From: Phalacrocorax aristotelis
Lineage: Eukaryota > Chordata > Aves > Suliformes > Phalacrocoracidae
Direction: 5' to 3'
Assembly (NCBI RefSeq): GCF_949628215.1
Contig: NC_134311.1
Location: forward strand, 62,790,205 to 62,854,204
DNA: 64,000 nucleotides
The position numbers and the translations under genes are program-made. Positions 42,101-53,197 of the stretch are shown piece by piece. Within the stretch, counting starts at the first letter, position 1. Each line of letters opens with the position of its first letter. A model generated the notes under the pieces. The model had not been told where the DNA came from, made no database searches, and worked only from the letters and a program-made list of their open reading frames with translations.

Positions 42101-45100
42101 TCTGTCATTTGACAACATATTTAATGTCAGTTTTGAGATTTAATAATTTTTGTCATTGTATATAAGGCACTTTGTAAACTATGTCTTTAATGTAAATTAT
42201 GAATTCTATATAGGAAGTTCTTATGGTGATAAGTTTTCCTTGAGACTTAGTAGAAGATGAAATATCATTAAATGTTACTGTAAAACAAAATTTAAAGCTA
42301 TTTGTATGATAAACCTGTAAGCTTATAATAAAGTACTCTTAGATTACGTGTACCTTATTAATTGCAGGCAACTCTGGCTGCTGTTATGACAGAAAAATCC
42401 CCATTTACTACACCAATTGGTCGAAAAGATGAAGCAGATCTTGCAAAATCATCTCTAGCAATGGCAGTTTCAGACCATATAACAATCTACAACGCTTATC
42501 TTGGGTAAATTATAATTCTCCTGTCCTTATAGCTAGGTGCAGATGATGCTTAAGTAATGTAGTTCTGTAAAGAATCCTTAATAAGTATCTCCTCTTGAAT
42601 TGCTTGCGCCTGGAGTTTTTCTCTTCAGAATAACAGTAGATTGCCAAATACTGTAACACAAAAGCATAGCTTGCTTAGTGCCTTAGCCTTTGACTATGCT
42701 TGTACACATACAGAGGTATACTGTGGCTGTTTATCCTAGTGTTTAAGGGATTTTGTTTGCTGTTTGTGGTATGCTGACCTGGCTATTTTGTATTTGAGAA
42801 AGTACAAATTTCTATATTATAAAATGACATACATATTTTTTTTCTTTTTAGGATATTATCACTAAGTCTCAAAAACCACACCTGAATTTGTTTCAACTGT
42901 CAAGACAGACAGAAGTGTGTAATTTTTGAGAGCAAATTACCTTTTATTTTTGTTAGTGTCTGTCACATTTGTGTTACAGACATGTTCTCTGGAGTGCTTA
43001 GACCAGCAGCATTCATCTTCCATAATGCCACTTATGTCTAGATTTGAGTGGAGAATGCTGACCAAAACACAGTACTGCCATTTAACTTACTACCACTTTC
43101 ATATTATTATACTCTTGTTGGGATTCTTTTTGCTGTAATAAGACGGGATTTTTTTCCTTAGGTGGAGAAGGGCTCGACAAGAAGGGGGGTATCGTGCTGA
43201 AATGACTTATTGCAGAAGGAATTTCCTTAACAGGACTTCACTGTTAACTCTGGAGGTAAACAAAAAATTATGCTCTGCACTCAAAAGTTATTTGTTAAAA
43301 TTTCCCTACAGAAATGTTATGCTGTTTTAAAGAGGTGATATATTGCAGTTACTATTTAGAAAAGACAAAAACAAGTGGAATGCTTAGTGGCTGATGAAAT
43401 GCACACCCTCAGTCAAAGTAGCTGTGTCTGCATTTGAGTTTCGATCTGCACACTTTGGTATACATCTTTGCAGTCACTGCCATTGGAGAAGCTAATCTTT
43501 ACTTCCACCAGAGAATCAAAACTTATGAATTAAAATACTTTTAGACTGTCTTATTTTTGATATCAAAGAACAGGTCTGTTAACAGATATTTTGAAAGATG
43601 ATCCACAAACTTATGTAAATGACCTTTTATTTTTGGTAAGAAGATGTTTTAATTGGTCTTTCCTACTCAGGTTTAGGTGACTGAGCTCTCTTAAGCAGAA
43701 GTGGATCTTTGACACAAATAGATGTTTTTTTATTTTAACTATAGGTGAGAGATTTAGTATTTGCAGTATATATAGTACCATATATCTAATCCTACACACC
43801 AGATAAGGGTTTTCTCATAGAAACACAGAATTCCGAAGTGGTTGCAGAAAATACAAATGTTTTTTCTAGTTCCCCCTGGAGATCATGAGTATTTGGGATG
43901 GAGTGTCATTACCTGCTGATGGTGTGGAGTATGTACCTTTTCAAATTCAGAGTTTTACTTATACCCTACTAATTTCAGGATGTGAAGCAAGAACTCATAA
44001 GGGTGGTCAGAGCAGCAGGGTTCACAGCACCTACAACGCAATATGGAAGGGATGGAAATGGAGCTGCAGAGTCCCTTTCTCTCCATGAAATAGCTCTTCT
44101 TAAAGCTGTGTTGACTGCAGGGCTGTATGACAACGTAGGAAAAATAATATATACAAAGTCTGTGGATATTACAGAGAAGCTGGCTTGCATGGTAGAAACT
44201 CCTCAGGGTAAAGCACAAGTGCATCCCTCCTCTGTAAATCGAGACTTACAGACATATGGATGGCTCCTTTACCAGGAGAAGGTAAGTGAAAATAGTGAAT
44301 GTAGCTGATAGTTTGTGTAAAGCTGAAGTTACACCTCTGATATTAAATAACATGCACGAGTGTAAAGTATGTCTTGTTCATCTTTAGAGTCTTTGGTATC
44401 TAATGATCCTGAAGTCCATAAAAATGAGTCAGCTGAGTGCTGAAGAAGGAGAAGTTAAGGCTGAACATCATGAACAAATCTGTTCATGGTGAAACTGGTA
44501 GCTGTAGATGAAAGTGCCTTTCTGTGTGACATTAATATTAGTAGTATCATTGCCTTTTTTAATACAGTGCTGTTGATTTTAATGTGATCGCTTTAAAAGG
44601 TAATATGTAGTAGTAACAGTTCAAAGTGTGCTTTTTCTTTTTTACTGTTCGAAGCGGACTCTACAGTTTCGAAACTTGGTACAGGCCTTGCATATCCCCA
44701 GTAAGAACTTAAAATGAAGTAGCCAGTTCTGTAATTGACTGCTGAACTTCTGAAGTGAATTGCATTTTTTTTCCTGTCACTTAAGTTTTCCTCTTCACAA
44801 CTGAAAAATTTGTCAGCTATTTGCTAAATTCAAGTGTTTATATTTAATTACACTTCTGGTACAACAGGAATTGTTGACAGCAGTTGCTTAATGGCCAACT
44901 TTAGAGACACAGGAAGTTACATTAGACTTCTTAATGCATATGGAGTGAGAGTAGGTTTTTTGGAGAGCTGAAACTGTTTGCTGCCCCCAAGAACCTTAGT
45001 TTAAAGGCAACACAGCAGCTAAGGTAGGCAAGTTAGTCCATGAACAGTGGAACAAACAAAGCCTGCACTTCTGTGTGAAGACGTACTCTTTCTGTTTACC

Positions 45101-48100
45101 TTCCTCCCACTACAACTCCTTGCCCCATCCCATTCTGTCTTTATCTGTGAGAGGCTCCAAGGCCAGAAGTAGCATATGCTGAGCCCCATAGTTTACGCTG
45201 TGTATGTGTCTATAGATGTGCCCACATTTATGCATGTATGCACATGCATATGTGGATATAGATAGACTGACAAACCAGCTGCTAAGAATGTAACAGGAGA
45301 ATTTTACCTGCCTTGTACTTCAGTAAGTTTATTAATTTTGACATCTCTTTTCTGAACAGCACTAGGTTAGCATTATCCTTCTGTTTTAATTTTAACAAAT
45401 AACTCCTGTCTTTAGCTAATTTCCTCGTAGTGTATAAGCCTGTCGCTTACTTAGAGGTGATGTATTTTATGTGGTCTAGGGCAGACAAATTGCTGTTGGT
45501 TGTTCTGTGTACAATGACTTGTGCTGATTGGATCTTAAAAGGAAAACAATGGGGTTTTGCTTTTAAAAGTAGCAATCAAATTTGGTGTAATAGATTTTAT
45601 GATGTGGATTGGGGATTTTTGTTGTTGGTTTTAATGCTTGTGTTTGTTTATATGCAGGTGAGGTACACTAAGGTGTATTTGAGAGAGACTACTTTAATAT
45701 CCCCTTTTCCCATTTTGCTTTTTGGTGGGGATATAGAAGTCCAGCATCGGGAGCGTCTCCTGACAGTTGATGGCTGGATCCATTTTCAGGTGTGTTGGAG
45801 TGATGAAGGCAAGATGGAAGAAGGAAGGAGAGAATTAAAGGAAATTATGGGAAAGTTTATATACACGTAATGGCACCCTAGCAATCACACTCAGAAGAAT
45901 AGGCATGTAGTATGCAGCTTGTAACAAATCAGTTCCCTCTCTCTTCATGAAAAAGGTTGTTCTTTCAGAAAAGGTATTGGAAATGATACAATGATACAGA
46001 CTAAACCTTGGTTTATAAAGCTGGTACTGAAAGCAATTCTATATTACCCTTTCCTACAATCTTATAAGTATGTATTTCTCTTTAAAATACTATTTATTTT
46101 GTTTTATAGCCCAACAGAATTATTTGGGAAAGAAAAAAGTCCAAATGGAAAATACCTGTTTGCTTGGGTTTGAGGTGTTTGGCGTTTTTTCTTTCCATGT
46201 AAAAAAGTTTTATTTGGTGTTGCAGTTTAACCCCAGTCAGCAACCAAGCACCACGCAGCCACTTGCTCATTCCCCTGCCCCAGTGGGATGGGGGAGAGAA
46301 TTGGAAGGCTTTTATGAGAAAACTTGTCAGTTGAGATGAAGACAGGTAAATACATAAAGCCGTGCACACAAGCAAAGCAAAACAAAGAATTCCTTCACTG
46401 CTTCCCATGGGCAGGCAGGTGTTCAGCCATCTCCAGGAAAGCAGGGCTCCATCCTGTGTAACAGTTACTTGGGAGGACAAATGCCATCACTCCAAAGGTC
46501 CCCCCTTTCCTTCTTCCCCCAGCCTTATATGCTGAGCATGATGCCATATCGTATGGAATGTCCCTTTGGCCAGCAGGGGTCAGCTGTCCCGGCTGTGTGT
46601 CCTCCCAGCTTCTTCTGCACCCCCAACCTGCTCACTAGTGGAGTAGGGTGAGGAGCAGAAAAGACCTTGAGTCTGTAAGCACTGCTCAGCCGTAACGAAA
46701 ACATCCCTGTATTATCAGGAATGTTTTCATCACAAATCCCAAACATAGCCCACACTAGCTGCTGTAAAGATAATTCTGACCCAGCTGAAACCAGCACATA
46801 TGGGAATGGGAAAACAGTGTATTTTCTTAGCCTATTTTTGCATGCAAAATTAAAAGTGACATGTCAAAATCCTCTGTAAATTCTGTTAAATGGCAAACAT
46901 TAGCTTTTGCTAGCCTGCCAGCTACTTGGTTACAGTTTCCTGTGCTCCTGTCAGCCCTGTGTTACAGTCAAGGAAGACCGTAAGCTACAAAACATTTTCG
47001 TTTTCTACGCTCCACAGATGAAAGCAAGCAACCACCTAATTGAATTCACTGGTTTTCATGAATATGAAATTTTAAAAACCAGCTCCCTTGTGGGTTTGTT
47101 GGAGAATTTTTTGTGTTCCCTATGTGGCTACAGGTTGTGCAGTTACTGGGCCAATTACATGTTGTAGTGTATCTCAGAATTTCTGTTTTTCTACTGAGAT
47201 GCTAAGCAGAATATGTTGCATTTTGTGCTTTTCCCATAATAGCTTCTCATTGTACCACAGGCAGTATATAAATGAAATGAAGATTGGAATAGGGAGGGAG
47301 GGTTAAAATGAAAGATTCCTGGAAAAAGCTTCAGCTTTATATATCCAAATTCCTAGCAAGATTTAGGAGAGGTTCGTGATTGCTTTCTCAGGAGGCCAGG
47401 CAGACCTCCTGAAAGGGAAATGTGTAGATATTTTTTTTCAGGTATAAAGTAATTTGTACTTTTGTACCTTGGAAAAAAGCAATTAGAGTAAGTAGGGTAT
47501 TGGTAAATTAATAATTTCACCATATGCTGGTTGTTCATGATACCTGTGGGAACATATTCCAAGTTACCCTTCTGAGCTGCTGGTTTTTAGCCTGTGATGC
47601 TACAAACAATGGGTTCTTAAGGATAAGAGGGCACAACGTAAGTCATCAGTATGCTATCCATATGCTTAAAATTATTTATATGCATCATGTTTGCAGGAAT
47701 CTTGTTATAAACTTCTGTTCATAGGTAAGGTAATCTTTTAGTCTATACTTTGGTATAAAATGTCTGAGTAATGCAAATGTTTGCCTTCTCTGTTCTTTAT
47801 AGGCTCCTGTAAAGATAGCAGTAATTTTCAAACAGCTGAGAGTTCTCATTGAGTCTGTTTTAAAGAAGAAGCTAGAAAATCCTAAAATGTCACTTGAAGG
47901 TAACTTTGTTACTGTATTGCTGACATTACTATTTGTTAAGTGAACCTTGTGGCAAATCTGAGGAAGCATTAGTCCACTACATCCTCACCCCGTAGGGTTA
48001 GTGTGACTTGAGTGTCATTCCATTATCTTGTGAGACATCCAAAAAGTCATTACTAATCCTAAGTATATTATGTGACTCACCCCAGATGCATGAAGATCTA

Positions 48101-48723
48101 CACAACTGCTGTTTTAAAGATATCTGTTATAACAACATTCAAGGTAGTGGTAGTAATGGTGAGGTATGCATCTCAAAACAGAAGTAAGATTGTTTGTGAT
48201 GAACCTCAGGCATGGGTGAATTTTAAGTGTCATGCAAGTTGGCTCGCAGTTTAGGTTAATGATGGAGAATGGCATGTTGGCTGCCAAAGGAAGGGGTAGA
48301 GGAGCACATTTTAAACTTTAAACATTGGATATTCAGAAGAATATTGTATATCGGGAGGAAGAAGAGGAGTTTCCGTATACTAGTGTATTGTAGTTCACCT
48401 GTCACTTTCTCAGTGTCTTTTATGAAATACTGAAATGGCCAGTACCAGCTCATTTTATAAACTTTCTCATGATGTCCTGTGGACACACTGATTGCCATTT
48501 TACTTTGCAAATGGGAATCACTGGTCTTGCTTTAGACTCTGGCATAGCCTAAAACATTAAGACTTTAAGCTGCAGAGAGCTGGACTTGTCTTCTGATTTT
48601 CTTGGGGTTTGGGAATCAATTTTTAAGCTCACTCTTTTTCACTCACTGTGTTTGTTTTCTTTCCTAGATGACAAGATCTTACACATCATCAAAGAACTGA
48701 TAAAAACAGAGAATGGTAACTGA
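23984..48723 (+). CDS. DHX29: DHX29, DExH-box helicase for ribosomal scanning; complete
   Basis: Binds the 40S subunit near the mRNA entry and helps 43S complexes scan structured 5' UTRs. Exons: 23984-24170, 26156-26229, 26966-27079, 27620-27749, 28136-28278, 28910-29035, 29484-29610, 29889-30050, 30646-30811, 31569-31692, 32097-32693, 33541-33684, 33773-33949, 34559-34699, 36231-36375, 36588-36708, 37617-37701, 38321-38409, 38999-39127, 39987-40062, 41237-41461, 42368-42504, 43162-43255, 43979-44281, 45658-45789, 47803-47899, 48668-48723. They sum to 4101 nt: 1366 residues plus TGA (human about 1369). Residues 1-62 are Ala/Gly/Arg-rich. Motif I GETGSGKST is 591-599, DEVH 697-700, SAT 729-731, QRQGRAGR 973-980. 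The C-terminus ends IIKELIKTENGN, close to human. The start ATG has G at -3 and +4. All introns read as GT-AG; the exon 12 donor is weak. No disabling change is seen. Confidence 0.97.
25225..25260. repeat. Perfect 36-bp palindrome in DHX29 intron 1
   Basis: Two 18-bp arms, AGCTCCTCAGCCTGCCTG and its exact reverse complement, meet with no spacer. Symmetry stops at the flanking G and A. GC-rich direct echoes (CTGCAGGCAG, GCAGTGCTGCC) lie on both sides. Confidence 0.95.
32097..32693 (+). CDS. DHX29: DHX29 exon 11, linker and motifs I and Ia
   Basis: The largest exon (597 nt). It starts SVHQLLPPTYRDVWLEW, runs through a glutamine-rich, acidic linker (KLKQQQQLQSEN, EDSWENLVSDEDF), and enters RecA1 with VVVVAGETGSGKSTQVPHF and CTQPRRISAVSLA. 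Confidence 0.96.
32905..33012 (+). mobile_element. CR1 LINE remnant in DHX29 intron 11
   Basis: About 100 bp matching the usual CR1 3' stretch: 'ggtcaaacattggagcagat', 'tgcccagaggcag', then 'ctcgcctggataaggttctg'. It corresponds to the segment just upstream of the CR1 3' UTR and is clearly diverged. Confidence 0.75.
33028..33200 (+). repeat. Degenerate ~17-bp minisatellite in DHX29 intron 11
   Basis: Roughly nine imperfect copies of a unit like GTTTTGAGAAAGGCGCT. Variants include TTTTGAGGAGGGTGCTG, TTTTGAGAAAGGCAGT, TTTTGGGGATGGTGCCG and TTTCAAGAAAGGCCCTG. It abuts the CR1 remnant and may have grown from its edge. Confidence 0.8.
33541..33949 (+). CDS. DHX29: DHX29 exons 12 and 13 with an 88-bp intron
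   Basis: Exon 12 (33541-33684) starts NSLCGYQIRMESR and ends ISHVIVDE. Exon 13 (33773-33949) resumes VHERSVQSDF and includes LHLILMSATVDSEKF. The intron therefore splits the DEVH box. Its donor is GAG|GTTATC, a weak match, and it is only 88 nt long. Retaining it would add a short tail and a stop before the histidine of DEVH. Confidence 0.93.
38999..39127 (+). CDS. DHX29: DHX29 exon 19, motif VI
   Basis: Translates as YHESSQMSSLEETFVSKASALQRQGRAGRVRDGFCFRMYTRD. It holds the RecA2 arginine motif and leads to the winged-helix region encoded by the following exons. Confidence 0.95.
40021..40183 (+). repeat. 84-bp tandem duplication across the DHX29 exon 20 donor
   Basis: Copy 1 (40021-40104) holds the last 42 bases of exon 20, its donor and the start of intron 20. 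Copy 2 (40105-40183) repeats it with about 80% identity, by eye: CTTTGGAGGAATTA is shared, and both end TTAGCTAAAA. In copy 2 the donor ATG|GTATGG has become AGTTTCGT, so this second exon end is dead. Confidence 0.88.
40350..40843 (-). mobile_element. Solo LTR, ERVL-like endogenous retrovirus (DHX29 intron 20)
   Basis: A 494-bp element, minus orientation, running from TGTGCTGGTTTTGGCTGAG to CTAAACCACGACA, ends I recognise from a widespread avian LTR family. It is bounded by TG...CA and a perfect 5-bp target duplication CATTC (40345-40349 and 40844-40848); 5 bp is typical of ERVL. No internal region is present, so it arose by LTR-LTR recombination. It keeps many CpGs, suggesting it is younger than its relative at 46218. 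Confidence 0.85.
41610..41712 (+). mobile_element. CR1 3' end fragment (DHX29 intron 21)
   Basis: About 100 bp ending in 'gggcttgatgatcttaaagg' and 'ccaacctaaatgattctata', the standard CR1 3' terminus, with remnants of the terminal octamer repeat. Confidence 0.85.
46218..46798 (-). mobile_element. Solo LTR, same ERVL-like family (DHX29 intron 25)
   Basis: A 581-bp element, minus orientation. Its right part reads 'cagtttaaccccagtcagca', 'tgggatgggggagagaattg' and, at the far edge, 'cagctgaaaccagcaca', the same ends as the element at 40350. The flanks TTTGG (46213-46217) and TATGG (46799-46803) look like a decayed 5-bp target duplication. It is poorer in CpG, so probably older. No internal genes remain. 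Confidence 0.82.
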
Positions 48724-50640
48724 AACCAGAATTCAGCAACAAGCCAGAGCTTCAGTGAATGTCAGGGGAAATATGCACTCCAACGTTAATTGAAAGTATT
48801 TAAATGCTTAATGTGGTTCATACTATCCATGATGTAGAAAGACTGCATGATTTTGCATAGAATTTACCTTTCTCTATATTATCATTTTTAAAGATGAATA
48901 TGTTTTAATATGTTTAGCCTTTACAATACTTTTGGTGCCATTTGTCTGACTGTATGAATGATGGAAGGAGTTTCTTTTCAATATAAAAATGGCTGTGCCA
49001 GTTTCTCTTTTTTTTTGTTTAATGTTCTAATCATACCATCACTGGTGGTGCAGACTGTAGTAATGATTGAAGATTGGGTCCTGAATCTCAGTTGAGTAGA
49101 ATTCAGTTAGATGTGTGCAAATAGAAGACGGACATTTCTTACCTGGGTTTCCTAAGTGGTAATTTTTTTTAATCTATGAATTTACAGTATTTAAGCAATA
49201 CGTCTTGTAGATGTCTTCATTCTTCTGTATGGTTTACATTAAGAAGTTGCTTTATAAGGAGATAGTTTGGACTGCTGTGATCAGGTACTCAGCTAGACAA
49301 GTGTACTGACCAGCAGCCCCTGCCCACCCTCTGCCTTTCTCGCACTTGTCCCTCCCTATTCACCCTGATCCTTGTCTCTCCCTGCTACTGTAGTAAGTTT
49401 TGCTGTCACTTTCATATGTTGTGTTGCACTGTCTTGCAAGCCCCCTCAAGTGATCATCATGAGGGTCATGTTTTTGCCCTTTATTGGTCGAAGGGCAAGT
49501 TGACCCTCTTCAAGGCTATACCAGAGCAGTTCCTTCAATGGCTCATCAATCAGTGGCTGAAGCCTTCTGGTCTTCATTATTCTCTCTTACCTCCTCAATG
49601 TTTGTGTGTTGATGTGTTCCTTTTGCTTTTATACTGAATACTCCTTACATTCTACCTATCCACACCATACAATTACAAAGTGAAATTTTAGATCACCAAC
49701 TCAGCTTTCAAGAATAAGGAATTTGGAGGGGCAGAGGCTGCCGTTAAACAATTACAGTCAAGTAGGAACTCTGTACTTTTTTTTCATCTGAAAAATACAG
49801 ATTTCATACAGCACAGGTTAATAGTGTACTGAATAAAATGCATGAAAATGCAACATACATGGAGCTATCCAGTTAGATTATCATAGCTGAACTGGTACTG
49901 CTGCATTAAGAGAAACATAAGCTGAAAGTAAACCAGCTTGTGCATGTTACTTTACACTCAATTCTGGAAGAGGCAAGTTCTCCTAATAGTATTTTGCTAG
50001 GAACTCTGAGGGAAAAGTAATGACATCTATTATATTTTTATGAATTGTTATTAAACTAGTGGTAGTCCTGGTTTCCTAGAAGATCCAGGAGGTATTTTTG
50101 GGTTGGGTTTGGTTTGGTTTTAATTCCGAAGTATACAACACATACGCAAGGAAGCATTTTAACAGAGAAATTTTGATCTTAAGACCTCAGTGTTGCACTC
50201 TGTATTCCCAGACACGTTGTTCTTTTCTGTCAGAGACATAGAAATAAAAACTTGCAAACTACATCCCTTGAAGATATAAACATTTTTTAACAATTTCCTA
50301 GATTTTGTTCTGGTTAAGTATATCTACACCTAAAAAGCTCCTGTTTCTTTTGGATTTGAATTTTGCATATCAGTTGTTGGTTTAAATGGCTAAATCCTAA
50401 TGACAGTGTTAATTGTCCCTGAGTTCTTCCCCCTTATTTAACTGTGATGGAATAGAGAGCTTTTGTTTCATTTATGTATGGTAATGTTGAAATTTAGAGG
50501 CATTCTTTGTGTTCCTCTAGCATGCCCTGCTTTTTAGTTTTTAAAGAAATAGCTTATTTCAGTTGTTTTTAAGGGGATATATTGTAATAACTAGGTAATT
50601 ATACACTCTCCTGAGTGAATAAAGTTTTCTGCAAAACAAA
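48724..50640 (+). other. DHX29 3' UTR (probable) and poly(A) signals
   Basis: AT-rich DNA after the DHX29 stop. Candidate signals are AATAAA at 49832-49837 and at 50618-50623; the second is followed by T-rich sequence. Which one is used, and so where the transcript ends, cannot be settled here. I see no other gene. Confidence 0.55.
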
Positions 50641-50802
50641 TGAAGCAGGTCATGCTTCATTACAAATAAGCACAGTTATTTTTAAGATAAAACAAATACT
50701 ACAATGGCTTTCTGCTTCTGCAGCATACATGAGCAATTTCTGTGCCTGTGCTTTTCTGGGTGGATGCACTTTTTTCTTCCATTTATTTAATAAATACTTC
50801 TG

Positions 50803-51246
50803 CTAACACCTTTGTGTTACTTTTCTCAACACGTTTGTCAGCCACAAGACCGGTATTGATGGCTCTTTCTCACCATAGTCACAACAGGGCTCTTCAGGGT
50901 GTACTTCTTTTGAAAGGCAGCATGTCCCACTAGTCTCTATCCTCTCCTTGGAGAGGATTTCCTGATCCTGCCATTCAAACTGCAGAATTCCCACCGCCTC
51001 CTCTCTTGTGCTGCTGGGGTTGTAGACTGAAGCTCACGTTTCCTTTCCCATTGACATCTTCCCCATCGCTTGACCGAGGAGAGGTTTTTGTTTTCCTTCT
51101 GCAAGTCCTTCCTCATCTACAGCGGACTGGATCAATGAATTGTACAACCAAATCATATCCAATAAATTAGTCATGTCTGGCCTCAGCTCTGGTTCTGTAA
51201 ACCAGGGGTCATAGTGCAGAAACATCTTGATTCCTCTCCATTTAGC
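50803..51246 (-). other. Unrecognised minus-strand coding-like stretch
   Basis: The minus-strand frame 51225-51034 reads MFLHYDPWFTEPELRPDMT, then NLLDMIWLYNSLIQSAVDEE, and looks protein-like in composition. A second open stretch, 50994-50803 (LQFEWQDQEILSKERIETSG), lies in the same frame beyond an interruption. I do not recognise the protein. It could be an old retrocopy or mobile-element remnant, an exon of an unknown gene, or chance. Confidence 0.3.
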
Positions 51247-51539
51247 TGCCTAAAACAGTGCTCCGTTACATAAACAGTCTATGGATGGAACTGGAACTGA
51301 GACCCAAACCATCCAGAGAGCTCCAGTGTTCCCAGTATCTCCACTGTTATATTTGTGCTCTATTTCCCAGTGACTTCAAATGAAAGTAATACTTATACAG
51401 AGGAATCTGTAGCAGTTAAAGTTCACTGGGTTCTGAGTTAAAATGCTAGGAGCTGGAAAGGCAGTTACTTTAGTAGTAGCAAAATGGAAGATGCAGCAAC
51501 TTCAGCTGGCTCAGTTTGGGCTCTGCCACAACTGGTTTT

Positions 51540-51759
51540 CATAGAATCACAGGATGGTTTGTGTTGGAAGGTGCCTTTAAAGGTCATCTAGGCCACCCCC
51601 ACTGTGGTGGGCAGGGACACCTTCCACTAGACCAGGTTGGTCAAAGCCCCATCCAGCCTGGCCTTGAATGCTTCCAGGGATGCGGCATCCACAGCTTCTC
51701 TGGAAACCTGTTCCAGTGCCTCACCACCCTCACAGTGAAGAGTTTCTTCCTTATGTCTA
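51540..51759 (-). mobile_element. CR1 LINE 3' fragment
   Basis: About 220 bp starting 'catagaatcacaggatggtt' and running through 'ggtgcctttaaaggtcatct' to 'cagtgaagagtttcttcctt'. These are the CR1 3' UTR and the end of ORF2 in reverse. It butts directly against the next copy. Confidence 0.9.
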
Positions 51760-52688
51760 GGATCACAGAATCATAGGATGTCCTGAGCTGGACGGGACCC
51801 ACAAGGATCATCAAGTCCAGCTCCTGTCCCTGCACAGGACAACCCCAAATTCACATTATGTCTCTGAAGGTGTTGTCCAAACGATTCTTGAGTATCATCA
51901 GGCTTGGTGCCGTGACTGCCTCCCTGGGGAGCGTGTTCCAGTGCTCCACCATCCTCTGGGTGAAGAACCTTTCCCTAATACCCAACCTAAACCTCCCCTG
52001 GCAGATCTTCCTGCCATCCCCTCGGGTCCCGTCATCGGTCCCCAGAGAGAAGAGATCAGCGCCTGCCCCTCCTCCTCCCCTTGTGAGGAAGCTGCAGACC
52101 GCGATGAGGTCTGGCCTCAGTCTCCTCCAGGTTGAACAAACCAAGTGACTTCAGCAGCTCCTTTGGACCTGCTCCAACAGGCCCATGTCTTTCCTATGCT
52201 GAGGGCCCCAGAGCTGGATGCAGCACTGCAGGTGGGGTCTCACCAGAGAGGAGCAGAGGGGCAGAATCACAACCCTCAGCCTGCTGGCCACCTATTTTTG
52301 ATGCAGCCAGGATACGGTTGGCTTTCTGGGCTGCAAGAACACACTGCCAGCTCATCTCCAGCTTTCCATCCACCGGTACCCCCAGGTCTTTCTCTGCAGG
52401 GCTGCTCTCAATCCCTTAATTCCCCAGCCTATAGTGATAGTGGGGATTGCCCCGACCCATGTGCAGGACCTTGCACTTGGCCTTCTGGAACTACATGAGG
52501 GTCGCACAGGCCCACCTCTCCAGCTTGCCCAGGTCCCTCTGGATGCCATCCCTTCCCTCCAGCAAGTCAAACACACCACTCAGCCTAGTGTAATTTGCAA
52601 ACTTGCGGAGGGTGGCCTCAATCCCACTGTCCGTGTCGCCGAAAAAGAGGCGAAACAGCACGAGTCCCAGCACCGATACGGCGCTTGT
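51760..52688 (-). mobile_element. CR1 LINE fragment reaching the CCNO upstream region
   Basis: About 0.93 kb, 5'-truncated, 3' end at 51760 ('gatcacagaatcataggatg'). Minus-strand text such as 'gaggagactgaggccagacc' and the ORF2 piece FRLGIRERFFTQRMVEHWNTLPREAV (51851-52144) identify it. The last recognisable part ('ctcaatcccactgtccgtgt', 'aaacagcacgagtcccagca') ends about 510 bp before the CCNO start, so it is a different and longer CR1 than its neighbour. Confidence 0.88.
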
Positions 52689-52699
52689 GCTCAGTTTGC

Positions 52700-53197
52700 T
52701 CTCCGTGCACTGCCGGAGGGAGGGACAGTTCTCGGCGCCGGTCTCTGAAGCCGCAGCCTCCCCGGCGAGCCACCGCGGCCGCCCTGCCCAGTGAGAAGGC
52801 CTTCCAGTCGCCTCTTTACCGCGGTGGAAAGTGCCGAGACAGCGCTGGGCTCCTTGCAAACTCGGTTCCAGTTTGGCCCGGCCGCGGACTTCGTTTTGGA
52901 GACGGCGCTGCGGGCGGGGCGGGGCGGCGATGGCACCGGGGCGGGGTGGCACCGGACCCACCCCGTCCCACAAAAATCCGCCGCCACGACCAGGCGCGGA
53001 GTCGGTGCCGCCGCTCCGGCGAGGTGACGGCGACGAGAGGCGGCCCCGACACCGGCCCCGGCACCGGCCCCGGCCCCGGCCCCGGCACCGGCCCCGGCCC
53101 CGTCACCCCGCGGCGGCGGCAGAACCTCGACGGCTACCCCGGCTGCTGGTCGCAGCGCTCTGCATGGCGGCGGCGGCGCCCGACGGCACGGACAGCG
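52700..53197 (+). promoter_or_regulatory. CCNO upstream CpG-rich region
   Basis: Very GC- and CpG-rich. It contains a GGGCGGGGCGGGGCGGCG run at 52912-52929 (overlapping Sp1-type boxes) and the GGGGCC-type repeat at 53041-53102. No TATA box is evident. Probably the core promoter and 5' UTR of CCNO; the start site is unknown. Confidence 0.6.
53041..53102. repeat. GGCCCC/GGCACC short tandem repeat 5' of CCNO
   Basis: About ten hexamers alternating between CCGGCC- and CCGGCA-type units, visible as a 12-bp CACCGGCCCCGG period. The minus strand is GGGGCC-rich and could fold as a G-quadruplex. It lies about 95-155 bp before the CCNO ATG. Confidence 0.9.

Noticed and set aside
45100-45260. ATG-, TGTATG- and GCATGCA-rich stretch in DHX29 intron 24
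   Set aside because: Low-complexity alternating sequence with no clear repeat unit.
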